The position numbers and the translations under genes are program-made. From Nitratireductor sp. GISD-1A_MAKvit (GTDB taxonomy: Bacteria; Pseudomonadota; Alphaproteobacteria; Rhizobiales; Rhizobiaceae): DNA of 64,000 bases. The stretch covers positions 1,859,001-1,923,000 of the forward strand of contig NZ_CP161920.1 of NCBI RefSeq assembly GCF_040819555.1, read 5' to 3'. Positions 1 through 8,868 of the stretch are shown here, piece after piece; position 1 is the stretch's first letter; each line of letters begins with the position of its first letter. The notes beneath the pieces are model-generated. The model was not told the DNA's origin. It saw only the letters and a list, made by a program, of their open reading frames with translations, and did not search any database.

Positions 1-689
1 ATGATGGACAGAACCTTGGAATTCTGCACCCCGAGTCGCGCCCTGAGCGGCAGGCGCTGACGGTCGGATGGGCTGCGAACCCGGTCTGTCAATAATTGCT
101 CGCAGACGCGGTTGATGAGGGTGTCGTCGAAATCCTCTCCGATAAGCTTGAGCATCATGTCCATCGCTGCGGTGCCGCCGGCGCAGGTATAGATATTGTC
201 TTCGGTCTCGAAGAGATCGGCGAACACATTGGCGCGCGGGTATTTCTCGGCGAAACCCGGCAGATTTTCCCAATGAATCGCACAGCGCCGATCCGTGAGC
301 AGGCCGGCTCCTGCCAGAACATAGGCGGCCGTGCACAGCCCGCCGATAGCAACCCCACGGTTGTATTCCTCCCGCAGCCAGGCAGACACGGTCTTGTTGC
401 TGTAATCCTCGATGTTCAGTCCACCGCAGACGATCACCATGGAGGGGCGCTCGTGCCCGGCCATTTTCTGCCGTTCCGTCGCGAGTGAGGAACTGACGGC
501 AACTTCGACGCCATTCGAAGCGCGAACGGGGCTGCCTTCGTAACTCGCCAAACGCCAGGTGTAGGCCTCATAGCCAGCCATGCGGTTGGCTGTTCTCAAC
601 GGTTCCAGCGCCGCCGAAAACGCCATCATGGTGAAGTCGGGAATGAGGAAGAAAACGATCGACCGCTTGCAGACATTCTCATCCGACAT
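1..689 (-). CDS. GlxA-family transcriptional regulator (N-terminal 229 residues; runs off the window)
   Basis: The visible part is the DJ-1/PfpI (amidotransferase-like) sensor domain of GlxA-type regulators. Seen: FFLIPDFTMMAFSAALEPLR near the start, VCGGLN, a nucleophile-elbow-like GGLCTAAYVLAGAGLL, IHWENLPGFAEKYP, and TCAGGTAAMDMML. The AraC-type DNA-binding half would lie beyond the left edge. ATG at 689 has GGGAGG four bases upstream. Family knowledge: GbdR (glycine betaine) and CdhR (carnitine) belong to this group and share the EPLR, CGG and HWE signatures. Because a corrinoid demethylation cluster follows, a role in sensing a quaternary amine is plausible, but the ligand is not visible in the sequence. 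No stop codon occurs in the window, so it is partial. Confidence 0.85.
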   Translation of the reverse strand, partial: MSDENVCKRSIVFFLIPDFTMMAFSAALEPLRTANRMAGYEAYTWRLASYEGSPVRASNGVEVAVSSSLATERQKMAGHERPSMVIVCGGLNIEDYSNKTVSAWLREEYNRGVAIGGLCTAAYVLAGAGLLTDRRCAIHWENLPGFAEKYPRANVFADLFETEDNIYTCAGGTAAMDMMLKLIGEDFDDTLINRVCEQLLTDRVRSPSDRQRLPLRARLGVQNSKVLSI

Positions 690-1218
690 GACGCCTCCCG
701 ATCACGCATGACACCTGCCTCCCGGTCATGCGACTGTCAAAGCGTCATCAGGAATTGCTGTTTCTGTCAATGTGCCACGAGCGTGTGAAAGTGGATTTCC
801 ACCTGCGCAAATGCATGCGGCCGCCAGCCATGACCGACCGATGGCCAGGCGCTTGTGTTCGAGCGCAAAGCCACGTCGGATCGGGAAGGGGGCAAAGCTT
901 CAGTTAATCAGAAAACCAAGACGCGCGCCCGCCAGAGCGCCTGTCTCTCCAGGCATCGTCTTGCGGAGGCGTTGCCGTGCGAACACGGTATTCGGATTGG
1001 CGCTTTTCCGGCGGCGTAGAAAGCGAGCAAAAAGCTTCATTCTGCAGCTCCATGAACAGTTGATCGAAAGACAGTCGGCTCTCACCGAGCGCCTTTCCAC
1101 GCGTGATGGAGTGGGGTCGCTCGTTCGATACCCGCAAGATAGTCGCGGATACGGCTTCATGAGATGGAAAATGCGAAGCGCTCGTTAGAAAAAGCGACAT
1201 CTGACCAACTGAACGGGC
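690..1218. other. Intergenic stretch without a supported gene
   Basis: About 530 bases lie between the start of the GlxA-type regulator and the terminator of the small genes. The open frames here (roughly 770-1240, both strands) are arginine-rich or of shadow composition, lack good ribosome binding sites and match no family I recognise. The left end must hold the promoter of the GlxA-type gene. Confidence 0.4.
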
Positions 1219-1251
1219 AAAAAAAGACCCCGGCGACAATGAACCGGGGTC
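1219..1251 (-). terminator. Rho-independent terminator for the minus-strand small genes
   Basis: A perfect 8-bp stem (GACCCCGG with CCGGGGTC, 1226-1251) and 10-base loop are followed on the minus strand by a run of seven T (1219-1225). It lies about 60 bases past the stop of the 41-residue gene. Confidence 0.85.
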
Positions 1252-1310
1252 AGGCAGCGGTTTTTGCGGCTGCGTTTAAATGCGTGGCGATTTTTCTCAT
1301 GGTAGCACGG

Positions 1311-1436
1311 TCATCCGTTGAGGGGCCCTGCCTTCTTGTTCTTCGGCCTGGTGCCGTATTTTGCATGATGCGTCATTGCGTCGAATTCAATCGCAAAATT
1401 GCGCATCGCCTTGAGAGCTCTGGTCAGCGATTTCAT
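1311..1436 (-). CDS. Small basic hypothetical protein, 41 aa
   Basis: ATG at 1436 is preceded by AGGAG at good spacing. The 41-residue product starts MKSLTRALKAMRNFAIEFDA and ends in a Lys-rich tail (RPKNKKAGPLNG). It lies just downstream of, and in the same direction as, a DUF1127 gene, and a strong terminator closes the pair, which supports a real transcript. I do not recognise the family. The basic amphipathic start resembles other short companions of DUF1127 genes, but that is only an impression. Confidence 0.55.
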   Translation of the reverse strand: MKSLTRALKAMRNFAIEFDAMTHHAKYGTRPKNKKAGPLNG

Positions 1437-1465
1437 TGAACGCACTCCTGTCCCTGGGTTGAGTT

Positions 1466-1648
1466 TCAGAACCGCGATACGCTGCGGTTGTCCTGTCCGT
1501 CGGACTGAACACCGGTGTAGTGCGTGGGCCAGCCGATGTCTTTTCTGATCTCCGGTGGAAGCGTGCCGATCAGACGTTCGGTGCGCCTGCGGTTCAAGGC
1601 TGTGCGGTAGTGTCGAACATAGTGGTTCATTCGTGTGAAAACAGACAT
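1466..1648 (-). CDS. DUF1127 domain small protein, 60 aa
   Basis: The C-terminal half carries the DUF1127 (YjiS-like) signature LIGTLPPEIRKDIGWP behind an Arg-rich helix (YRTALNRRRTER). I take ATG at 1648, which has AAGGAG with suitable spacing; an upstream in-frame extension to 1687 lacks one. Family knowledge: DUF1127 proteins are short, Arg-rich and abundant in Hyphomicrobiales, often beside a LysR gene, and some are tied to RNA metabolism and nutrient responses. Here the gene is divergent from a LysR regulator at 1780, a typical pairing, so control by that regulator is likely. Confidence 0.85.
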   Translation of the reverse strand: MSVFTRMNHYVRHYRTALNRRRTERLIGTLPPEIRKDIGWPTHYTGVQSDGQDNRSVSRF

Positions 1649-1779
1649 GGTCCTTCTCCTTGTCTGGCGCTTTCTGCCAGTTGTCATTGTTTGACAAGGT
1701 TGACTATGCCGGAATGTTGTTATTCAATCAAACGCAATCGAGTAATCATTTGGTTCAAAGATATTGAATGGAGAGCGCG

Positions 1780-2679
1780 ATGAATGCCCCGGTTAACCAT
1801 CCTGCCCCCTTACTGGAACCGGATGTTCTGCGAACCTTTGTGGCGATCGCGGAAACCGGAAGCTTCACCGCTGCAGCCAATGCAGTTTTTCGCACCCCCT
1901 CGGCGGTGTCGATGCAGATCAAGAAGCTGGAAGAGGTTTTGGGACGTTCGGTGTTTGACCGGGATGCCCGGTCCGTTTCGCTGACATCGGACGGAGAGTT
2001 ATTATTAAGCTATGCACGCAGACTTCTGGCCTTGAACCGTGAAGCCATCTCGAAATTTGTCATGCCGGACATAAGTGGCATTGTGCGATTAGGATCGCCG
2101 GATGATTACGGCGAAAGAATTCTTCCCAGTGTCCTCAAACGTTTCTCCCAAAGCCATCCTTCCATCGCTGTCGATGTGGTGATTGACCAGAGTGTGAACC
2201 TGCGCAGGCGCATGGTGAACCGCAAACTGGATCTCACTCTTCTCACCTGCTCCGAAGGGGCGGCCGGAGACGACGTGCAGGTGGTGTTTACCGAGCCCAT
2301 GGTGTGGGCGGGGGCGAAGGGGGGCTGCGCCCATCTTCGCGATCCTCTTCCTCTGTCTCTCTGGGAAGAAGGCTGCGCCTGGCGTGCCGGCGCGCTTCAG
2401 GCAATGGAGCGGGCAGGGCGCGATTACCGAATTGCCTTCATGAGTGCCCACACGGCTGGGCAGCGTGCCGCCATCCTCTCCGATCTGGCGGTCGCGCCTC
2501 TTCCAAAATCATTTCTGCGCGACGATCTCGTTGAGTTGGGGCCTGAGGACGGACTTCCCAAGCTTGGGAACTATCACATCGGCATGATGGTTACCCCCGA
2601 TGCATCGGCACCAGTGAGAGCGGCCGCCGATCATATCCGTTCGACGTTTGAAACTCTTGGCGGGGACGACCAGAAATAA
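1780..2679 (+). CDS. LysR-family transcriptional regulator
   Basis: The protein is 299 aa, the usual LysR length. It has an N-terminal winged HTH (LRTFVAIAETGSFTAAANAV ... SAVSMQIKKLEEVLGRSVFD, about residues 17-75) and a substrate-binding half starting near VRLGSPDDYGERILPSVL. The closest type I recognise is the LrhA/HdfR-like group. ATG at 1780 is preferred to the in-frame ATG at 1768 because GGAG sits six bases before it. The gene is divergent from the DUF1127 gene and only about 40 bases from the next gene on the same strand. The effector is unknown. Confidence 0.9.
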   Translation: MNAPVNHPAPLLEPDVLRTFVAIAETGSFTAAANAVFRTPSAVSMQIKKLEEVLGRSVFDRDARSVSLTSDGELLLSYARRLLALNREAISKFVMPDISGIVRLGSPDDYGERILPSVLKRFSQSHPSIAVDVVIDQSVNLRRRMVNRKLDLTLLTCSEGAAGDDVQVVFTEPMVWAGAKGGCAHLRDPLPLSLWEEGCAWRAGALQAMERAGRDYRIAFMSAHTAGQRAAILSDLAVAPLPKSFLRDDLVELGPEDGLPKLGNYHIGMMVTPDASAPVRAAADHIRSTFETLGGDDQK

Positions 2680-2722
2680 CGAGTTGCTGCTTTCCCGCGG
2701 GAACAAACATGGGCCTTTGGCT

Positions 2723-3637
2723 ATGACTGTGCAGGACAACCACGTGAAGATTGCCGGGATTGCATTGTCCAGCCCCGACAAGCGGCTGTTCCCCGGGGTG
2801 AAAGTCAGCAAGGAAGACCTCGCTTTCCACTACGAATGCGTGGCTTTCCGGATGCTTCCCGGTCTCAAAAAACGCCTCGTCAGCCTGGTTCGCTGTCCCG
2901 ACGGTGTCGAAGAACCGTGTTTTTTCCAGCGCCATGGCGGAAAGGGCATGTCTGACGCCGTTGCGCGCCTGGCTGTGCGGGAGAAAAGCGGCGAAGAGGA
3001 CGAGTATCTCCATATCGATGACCTGCCGGGTGTCATTGCCGCCGTTCAGTTGAGCACGCTCGAATTTCACATATGGGGCTCGCGCATCGACCGGCTCGAT
3101 GCACCCGACCGGCTGGTTTTCGATCTCGACCCGGATGAGTCGCTGGATTTCACGGCCGTTCGGTCTGCCGCGTTTGTGGTACGCGAGCGGCTGAGTGATC
3201 TGGGCCTTGAGACAGTGCCACTGTTGACCGGAGGCAAGGGCATTCACGTCATTGCGCCGCTCGTACGCCGGCGCGACTGGCGGGATGTGAAGGATTTTGC
3301 GAGGGGTTTCGCAACGCGCCTTTCCCGTGAGGACCCCGCACGCTTTCTGGCCGAGGCGTCGAAAGAGAAGCGGGAAGGGCGGGTCTTCATCGACTGGCTG
3401 CGCAATGACCGCTCCGCTACGGCAATTGCGCCTTATTCGACGCGGGCCAAACCCGGTGCTCCCGTGGCGACACCGGTTTCGTGGTCCGAACTCGAAACTG
3501 TTCCAGCTGCCAATGTCTTCGGCCTGAAGGACATCCGGGAGAGGGTGAAGAAAACCGATCCGTGGGAGCAGAGCCGAACGTGGCGCCAGTCCGTCACGGC
3601 ATCCATGCTGAACGCGGTGACCGAAGGCGGAGACTAA
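2723..3637 (+). CDS. ligD: Non-homologous end-joining LigD polymerase-domain protein (stand-alone PrimPol)
   Basis: A 304-aa protein made only of the LigD polymerase (archaeo-eukaryotic primase-like) domain. Seen: KRLFPGVKVSKEDLAFHYE at the N terminus, the metal-binding FDLDPDE, the nucleotide-binding LLTGGKGIHVIAPL, and the C-terminal FIDWLRNDRSATAIAPYSTR with PVSW. In full LigD this domain adds ribo- or deoxynucleotides at broken ends; separate Pol, ligase and phosphoesterase genes are common in rhizobia. No ku or ligase domain lies nearby. I prefer ATG at 2723; a TTG start at 2648 would overlap the LysR gene. The stop at 3637 overlaps the convergent gene by four bases. Confidence 0.88.
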   Translation: MTVQDNHVKIAGIALSSPDKRLFPGVKVSKEDLAFHYECVAFRMLPGLKKRLVSLVRCPDGVEEPCFFQRHGGKGMSDAVARLAVREKSGEEDEYLHIDDLPGVIAAVQLSTLEFHIWGSRIDRLDAPDRLVFDLDPDESLDFTAVRSAAFVVRERLSDLGLETVPLLTGGKGIHVIAPLVRRRDWRDVKDFARGFATRLSREDPARFLAEASKEKREGRVFIDWLRNDRSATAIAPYSTRAKPGAPVATPVSWSELETVPAANVFGLKDIRERVKKTDPWEQSRTWRQSVTASMLNAVTEGGD

Positions 3638-5739
3638 ACCCGGCCGCGTCCTGCAGGTCGGTCTTCACGCCTGCGCCGGCGGGTGCGGTGCGGGTTGTCA
3701 TCCGTGGAAGCGGCGTGTGAGCTGCGAGCGGGAAGTTTTACCCTTTGTGATAGCCGGGTGAACGGATCCACCTTGTTGGGCAGCGCCATCGCATGAATGA
3801 AATGCTCCTGAAATTTGGCTTCCAGTGCGGTCTCGATTTTCTCGATCCGGCGCACCGTGTCCTCGATCTCGCGGCGATATCCACGGTTCAGCAGGGCCAT
3901 CCGCGCGCCAGTGCCGGCCGCGTTTCCCACGGCTGACACGTTTTCCAGATCGCAATCGGGAATGAGCCCCAGAACCATGGCATATTTGGGGTCGATGAAG
4001 GAGCCGAACGCGCCAGCAAAACGGATCGTGTCAACAGTGGTGACGCCCTGTTTCTCCATCAGGAGTCTGGTCCCGGCATAAAGGGCAGCCTTGGCGAGCT
4101 GGATCGCCCGGACATCGGCCTGTGTGACGGTGAGCCGCGGATGGCTCTCCTTCAGCACATAGGAGAAGGTGCGACCCTCGGCGACAATGCGCGGGTGGCT
4201 TTGCGCCAGCGCTCCATTGACCACCCCGTCCTCGGAGATGATGCCGCTCAGATACATCTCCGCGATCACCTCGATAATGCCGGAGCCGCAGATGCCGGTC
4301 ACGCCGTTGTCACCCATGGCCTCGGCAAAGCCCGGCTCATCCGACCATTTTTCGCAACCGATCACACGATAGCGCGGTTCGAATGTTTCCCGATCGATGC
4401 GTACGCGTTCGATGGCGCCAGGAGCGGCGCGTTGTCCCGATGAGATTTCCGCACCCTCGAAGGCCGGGCCAGTCGGCGAGGAGGCGGCGACAAGGCGGGC
4501 GCGGTTGCCAAGCAGGATTTCCGCATTCGTGCCCACATCGACAATCAACATCATCTCATCCTGACGGTGAGGGCCTTCAGCCAGAGCCACCGCGGCTGCA
4601 TCTGCCCCCACATGCCCGGCAATGCAGGGGAGGAGATAGGTGCGCGCACCGGGGTTGATGTCGAGCTCAAGGTCGCCGGCCCCAAGCTTCACCGCTCCCG
4701 AAACGGCCAGCGCGAAGGGAGCTCCGCCAAGCTCCGTCGGGTCTATGCCCAGAAACAGATGGTGCATGATGGGGTTGGCGACGAACACCGCGTCCAGGAT
4801 GTCATGTCGTTCGACGCCGCCAATATCGGCCACCTTCTGTACCAGTTTCGAGATTTCCAGCCGCACGGCCCGTGTCATGGCTTCGCGCCCGTCTGGGTTC
4901 ATCATCACGTAGGATACCCGGCTCATCAGGTCTTCGCCGAAGCGGATCTGCGGATTGGATGCGCCCGCAGAAGCCATCACGCGGCCCGACAAAAGCGACA
5001 CGAGGTGCATGGCAATGGTCGTGGAGCCGATGTCGCAGGCCAGTCCGCAAGCCTCGTTCTTCAGGCGGGGCCACAGGGCCACGAGCCTTGGAATGTCATC
5101 TTCCTCATCCTGATGAATGGCGGCGGTGGCGGTCCATTGCCCCGCGCGCAGGATGCCCTGAACCTGGGGCAGAAGGTGCGCATCCACCTCGATGCGGTCA
5201 AAGCCCCAGTCCTTCTGGAGTGCGGCCTTGAGGCGGTCGAGATCGCCGAGCGGCCTGTGCATGTCGGGCTCTTCGACCTCGACATAGCAAAGGTTCATCG
5301 CCGGTTGTCGTTCGATGAGACGGGTGTCGGCATCCTTGCGCACCACCTGTGCGTTGATCACGGCATCCTGCGGCACGTCGATGACGAGATCGCCTTCGAT
5401 CGTCGTGGAACAGGACAGGCGGCGGCCAGGAAGCATCGTGCGTTTCTGGGCATAGCGTTTTTCGCGCGCGCCGACGGGTGAGATGTGGTCCTTCAGGGAG
5501 GAGATCTTGTGCTTTGCGAAATGGCCTTCCTGCACTTCGATCTGGCAGCGGCCGCAAGTGGCACGCCCGCCGCACACGCTTTCCACATAGACGCCGAGTT
5601 GCCGGGCCGCATCGAGCACTGTCGTGCCTTTTGGAAAACGGCCGCGTTTGCCTGAAGGCATGAATAGGACGAGCGGGTCTCCGCTCATGGCAGTGGCCGC
5701 ATGTCGTAGGCCTTCTTCATGTTCGCTGCGATCCTGCAT
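3634..5739 (-). CDS. ASKHA-domain ferredoxin: reductive activator of a corrinoid protein (RamA/DUF4445 type)
   Basis: 701 aa. The N terminus is a plant-type [2Fe-2S] ferredoxin: Cys56, Cys62 and Cys65 in CGGRATCGRC, and Cys110 in GRRLSC. The rest is the DUF4445/ASKHA ATPase fold (LACDIGSTTIAMHL, LIVDVGTNAEILLGN, ICGSGIIEVIAEMYLSGII). Family knowledge: such proteins return oxidised Co(II) corrinoid to Co(I) with electrons from the cluster, driven by ATP. It is the last gene of a minus-strand run 22 bases after the methyltransferase, which fits. The C terminus ends in a strongly basic tail (RTRRRRRED ... RGRV). The start is uncertain: an internal Met at residue 18 (MSGDPLVLF) is an alternative. 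Confidence 0.9.
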   Translation of the reverse strand: MQDRSEHEEGLRHAATAMSGDPLVLFMPSGKRGRFPKGTTVLDAARQLGVYVESVCGGRATCGRCQIEVQEGHFAKHKISSLKDHISPVGAREKRYAQKRTMLPGRRLSCSTTIEGDLVIDVPQDAVINAQVVRKDADTRLIERQPAMNLCYVEVEEPDMHRPLGDLDRLKAALQKDWGFDRIEVDAHLLPQVQGILRAGQWTATAAIHQDEEDDIPRLVALWPRLKNEACGLACDIGSTTIAMHLVSLLSGRVMASAGASNPQIRFGEDLMSRVSYVMMNPDGREAMTRAVRLEISKLVQKVADIGGVERHDILDAVFVANPIMHHLFLGIDPTELGGAPFALAVSGAVKLGAGDLELDINPGARTYLLPCIAGHVGADAAAVALAEGPHRQDEMMLIVDVGTNAEILLGNRARLVAASSPTGPAFEGAEISSGQRAAPGAIERVRIDRETFEPRYRVIGCEKWSDEPGFAEAMGDNGVTGICGSGIIEVIAEMYLSGIISEDGVVNGALAQSHPRIVAEGRTFSYVLKESHPRLTVTQADVRAIQLAKAALYAGTRLLMEKQGVTTVDTIRFAGAFGSFIDPKYAMVLGLIPDCDLENVSAVGNAAGTGARMALLNRGYRREIEDTVRRIEKIETALEAKFQEHFIHAMALPNKVDPFTRLSQRVKLPARSSHAASTDDNPHRTRRRRREDRPAGRGRV

Positions 5740-5760
5740 GTCTGTGCAACCAATTCGCTT

Positions 5761-6714
5761 TCACTCCCGCGCCCGACGTGCCTCACGCCCGCCGCGTCTC
5801 CGTGCGCCGCTGCCGGCTGTAGCCGCTGCCGGTGCGGTTGTTCCCGCCGCTGCCGGCTGATGATCACGATAGGTCATGATCCAGTTGGAGCAGTTGGGGT
5901 CGGTGCCGTTCAGAACATTGGCAGCGCGCACCATTTCCATTTCCTGCGGACGGCAGGGGTTCATGATGGCGCTCGTCATGCCGGCGCCGATCACCATGGG
6001 AATGAAGCCGGCATTGATGCCGTGCCGATGCGGCAGACCAAAGGAAATGTTGGAAAGACCGCAGGTGGTGTTTACCTTCAACTCTTCGCGCAACCGCCGG
6101 AGAAGGCGGAATACCTGCTGGCCAGCCGTCCCCATCGCGCCGATCGGCATCACCAGCGGGTCGACCACGATATCGTGTGGGGGAATGCCGAAATCGGCAG
6201 CGCGCTGAACGATCTTCCTTGCGACTTCGAACCGCACGTCCGGGTCTTCTGAAATGCCGGTTTCGTCGTTGGAGATGGCCACGACCGGCACATCGTATTT
6301 TTTGACAAGCGGCAGGATCGCTTCCAGCTTTTCTTCTTCACCGGTGACGGAGTTCACCAGTGGGCGACCCTTTGCAGCCCTGAGCCCGGCTTCGATGGCG
6401 GCGGATACGGAGGAATCGATGGAGAGCGGTACGTCGACCAGATCCTGCACGATCTCCAGCGTCTGGACCAGAAGCCCGGGTTCGGTCGCGTTGGGATCGA
6501 CCGCCGTCACACCGGCATTCACGTCCAGCATGGTGGCGCCGGCCGCCACCTGTGCGAGCGCGTCATGCGTCACCGTCTCGAAATTGCCCGCGACCATCTC
6601 TGCGGCCAGCTTCCTGCGTCCGGTCGGATTGATGCGCTCGCCGATGACGCAGAATGGCTGGTCAAAGCCGATAATGACTTCCCTTGTGGCAGAGGCGACG
6701 ATGGTTCGGGTCAT
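5761..6714 (-). CDS. Methyltetrahydrofolate:corrinoid methyltransferase (MtgA-like, pterin-binding)
   Basis: 317 aa with a pterin-binding TIM barrel: CVIGERINPTGRRKL, MLDVNAGV, PLSIDSSV, PLVNSVTGEEEKL, VVAISND, DIVVDPLVMPIGA and TCGLSNISFGLPHR, as in MtgA, AcsE and the MetH folate domain. Predicted role: transfer the methyl group from the methylated corrinoid protein to tetrahydrofolate. It lies between the reductase (52 bases upstream) and the activator (22 bases downstream). The last 35 residues are a low-complexity Ala/Arg tail (AAAGTTAPAAATAGSGARRR and beyond) outside the conserved domain. Confidence 0.9.
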   Translation of the reverse strand: MTRTIVASATREVIIGFDQPFCVIGERINPTGRRKLAAEMVAGNFETVTHDALAQVAAGATMLDVNAGVTAVDPNATEPGLLVQTLEIVQDLVDVPLSIDSSVSAAIEAGLRAAKGRPLVNSVTGEEEKLEAILPLVKKYDVPVVAISNDETGISEDPDVRFEVARKIVQRAADFGIPPHDIVVDPLVMPIGAMGTAGQQVFRLLRRLREELKVNTTCGLSNISFGLPHRHGINAGFIPMVIGAGMTSAIMNPCRPQEMEMVRAANVLNGTDPNCSNWIMTYRDHQPAAAGTTAPAAATAGSGARRRGGREARRARE

Positions 6715-6765
6715 TCACTGTCCTCCTGGAAACATGAAACGGCGTTTGTGACGCTGATGGTGTTT

Positions 6766-7872
6766 TCAACTGGCTTCGCTGGCGTCCTTCACCATGTCCA
6801 CCGGCGTCTCGGTGCTCGCGTCGTGCAAAATGTGTTCGAGCCGTTCGGCGATCAGCGCATCGTCGAGGCCGGGTTCACGCTTCCATGGCCTGCGACCCTT
6901 CAAAACGCCGGAATCGTGCACGATCTCGGCCACGAACTCTTCCTGTCGGTAGGCCATCACGTGAACCCCCGAAATGCCTGCGATCTCCTTCACCTCATTG
7001 ATGATGTCGATGCACAGGCGCTTGCCTTCCTCTTTCTGGTTTCGCGCGCCCTCCAGCCGTTCGATCACCGGATCGGGAATGTGGATTCCGGGCACGTTGG
7101 AGCGGATCCAGCGGGCAGTTTTTGCTGAAGCCAGTGGACCGACGCCGACCAGAATGAAGCATTTCTTATCGAGCCCCAGGTCACGCACCCGGCTCATATA
7201 TTGCTTCAGCATCGGTACATCGAAGCAATACTGGCTCTGCACGAATTGTGCTCCGGCCGAGATTTTTTTGGCAAGCCGCAGCGGACGGAAGTCGTATGGC
7301 GGGGCGAAGGGGTTGATTGCGGCACCAAGGAAAACGGCTGGCGGGGTGGCAAGTTTTCGCCCGGAAAGAAATCTTTCCTCGTCACGCATGGTGCGCACGG
7401 TTTCCAGAAGGGACATGCAGTCGAGATCAAAGACAGGCTTTGCTCCCGGCTGATCACCGGCCTGCACGCCGTCGCCTGTCAGGCACATGATGTTGCCCAC
7501 GCCCATCGCAGCCGCTCCCAGAACATCGCCCTGAATGGCGATGCGGTTTCGGTCACGGCAGGCAATCTGCATGATTGTCGCGTACCCCATGCGCGTCAGC
7601 AGCGCGCAAATGCCCATGGAGGACATGTGGCAGTTCGCGCCGGATGCATCGACGGCATTGATGCCGTCGACCCAGCCGTCGAAAACGGCCGCACGCTCAT
7701 AGACATCCTGGGCGTTGGCGCTGTCGGGCGGGTTAAGTTCCGCCGTCACCGCAAATTCACCGCGCCGCAGAACACGTTCCAGCCGACCACGCGAGGAATG
7801 GCCGGGCAGGGGATCCAACGGTAGCTCGACCCCCTTGGGATTTTCGTCGATCTGCGGCGGGCGTGTCGTCAT
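6766..7872 (-). CDS. Methylenetetrahydrofolate reductase family protein
   Basis: 368 aa, MetF-type FAD barrel: EFAVTAELNPPDSANAQDVY (catalytic Glu region), NRIAIQGDVLGAAAMGVGNI, MCLTGD, FLGAAINPF, AQFVQSQYCFDVPML, ILVGVGPLASAKTARW. In this setting it probably runs towards oxidation, turning 5-methyl-THF into 5,10-methylene-THF. Its ATG overlaps the restored stop of the upstream Cys-rich partner by ATGA, which supports both the start and translational coupling. The length exceeds E. coli MetF (about 296 aa) because of N- and C-terminal additions; the C-terminal quinone/ferredoxin-coupling part is supplied by the neighbour. Confidence 0.9.
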   Translation of the reverse strand: MTTRPPQIDENPKGVELPLDPLPGHSSRGRLERVLRRGEFAVTAELNPPDSANAQDVYERAAVFDGWVDGINAVDASGANCHMSSMGICALLTRMGYATIMQIACRDRNRIAIQGDVLGAAAMGVGNIMCLTGDGVQAGDQPGAKPVFDLDCMSLLETVRTMRDEERFLSGRKLATPPAVFLGAAINPFAPPYDFRPLRLAKKISAGAQFVQSQYCFDVPMLKQYMSRVRDLGLDKKCFILVGVGPLASAKTARWIRSNVPGIHIPDPVIERLEGARNQKEEGKRLCIDIINEVKEIAGISGVHVMAYRQEEFVAEIVHDSGVLKGRRPWKREPGLDDALIAERLEHILHDASTETPVDMVKDASEAS

Positions 7873-8472
7873 GCCTTCGTTCTCCCGCCAGCTTCACGCC
7901 TGCGCGCTTCCTTGGCAGTGACCCGCAGCCAGGCCGAGCTTTCGCGCAGCGACTGATCGACTGGCTTTTGCACCTGAAGGATGTTGTCCCCGCCTCGCAT
8001 GGCCTGGGCGCCTTCCCAGGGCCTTCACCCATACACAGGGCATGTCGGGTTCCACTTCGCAGTTTCCATCGGCGCGCACGCCGCCGCACGGACCGTTGCG
8101 CAATTGCTTGGGACAGTTCATGGGACAGGACATGCCGGTTGAAGACAGAATGCACTGGCCGCACATTCGGCAATCGAACATCAGTCCCTTCACGTGGCGT
8201 TCGACGAATTTCACCGGCTTTTCGGCGCGACCATAGCCAATGGCGTTCCATAGCGGGTGCAGCGCAAGAAACATGTTTGAAAAGCGCGCATAGGCCCATT
8301 CAAGCAGACGTGCATGGCGCACGGACCAGCGTCGCATTGTGTAACGTCGCTGCACGCGCCTCTGCGGGGAGACACTGGCGGGATGGTAGGCGAATACTTC
8401 GCGCGCGTTCTTGACCCGTGTCGCCTGTGTGATGCCGGTGCTGTGTTCGGGGCTAGCTGTCATCCTGGCCAC
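7869..8472 (-). CDS. Methylenetetrahydrofolate reductase C-terminal-domain protein, Cys-rich (frame broken by one extra G)
   Basis: As written, the frame from 8472 stops at 7894 after 192 aa with an unrelated tail. Removing one G from 8019-8021 gives 200 aa whose end reads WEGAQAMRGGDNILQVQKPV and on to ARRREAGGRTKA, stopping in an ATGA overlap with the next gene. The conserved core is a metal-binding Cys cluster: CRMCGQCILSSTGMSCPMNC, then NGPCGGVR and NCEV. Family knowledge: this MTHFR C-terminal domain protein partners methylene-THF reductases and probably carries an Fe-S or Zn centre for electron transfer. The start overlaps the upstream gene by 20 bases. The restored overlap argues that the gene is intact in the cell. 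Confidence 0.82.
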
Positions 8473-8755
8473 CCGCCTTCACCAGCGCAATCAGGCGTTC
8501 TTTGTCATATTCGCTTTCGATCGCTTCCACTGCCCGGCTGGCTTCGGCCTCAAGGTCATTGCCGACAGGCACGGGCTTTCCGCGTCGCCAATCGGCGAGA
8601 TAGGCATCCGTGTCCCGTGCGCCCACGCGCATGGCACACATGTCGATCGCTTCGGTGAAGCGCAGGGGCAGTTCTCGTTTGGCACTTTGACGCCCTTCCC
8701 GGACAATCACCTGAGCGGGGATGTCGCGCCAGTAAACAACGATGAGCTGTGCCAT
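8453..8755 (-). CDS. Virulence-factor-domain protein (Pfam Virulence_fact type), 100 aa
   Basis: A small soluble protein starting MAQLIVVYWRDIPAQVIVRE, followed by KRELPLRFTEAIDMCAMRVG and YLADWRRGKPVPVG. Despite the name it is a standing member of alphaproteobacterial corrinoid/MTHFR clusters, and it is the first gene of this minus-strand run. The stop overlaps the next gene by 20 bases. No signal peptide is seen and the molecular role is not established. A link to the folate and corrinoid enzymes is inferred from position only. Confidence 0.8.
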   Translation of the reverse strand: MAQLIVVYWRDIPAQVIVREGRQSAKRELPLRFTEAIDMCAMRVGARDTDAYLADWRRGKPVPVGNDLEAEASRAVEAIESEYDKERLIALVKAGGQDDS

Positions 8756-8868
8756 AAGCGCCTGCTCCTTCCTCGATTTTCAGAATTGCCGCATTGCCTC
8801 GCGCTCGCTTGCTGCGAGGCGACGCGCGACCATTCAAATGCGACGTGAAGGAACGAGTGGAGCCGCTC

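Noticed and set aside
772..1239. Open frames on both strands in the 0.7-1.2 kb gap
   Set aside because: Arg-rich, no ribosome binding site, no recognisable family.
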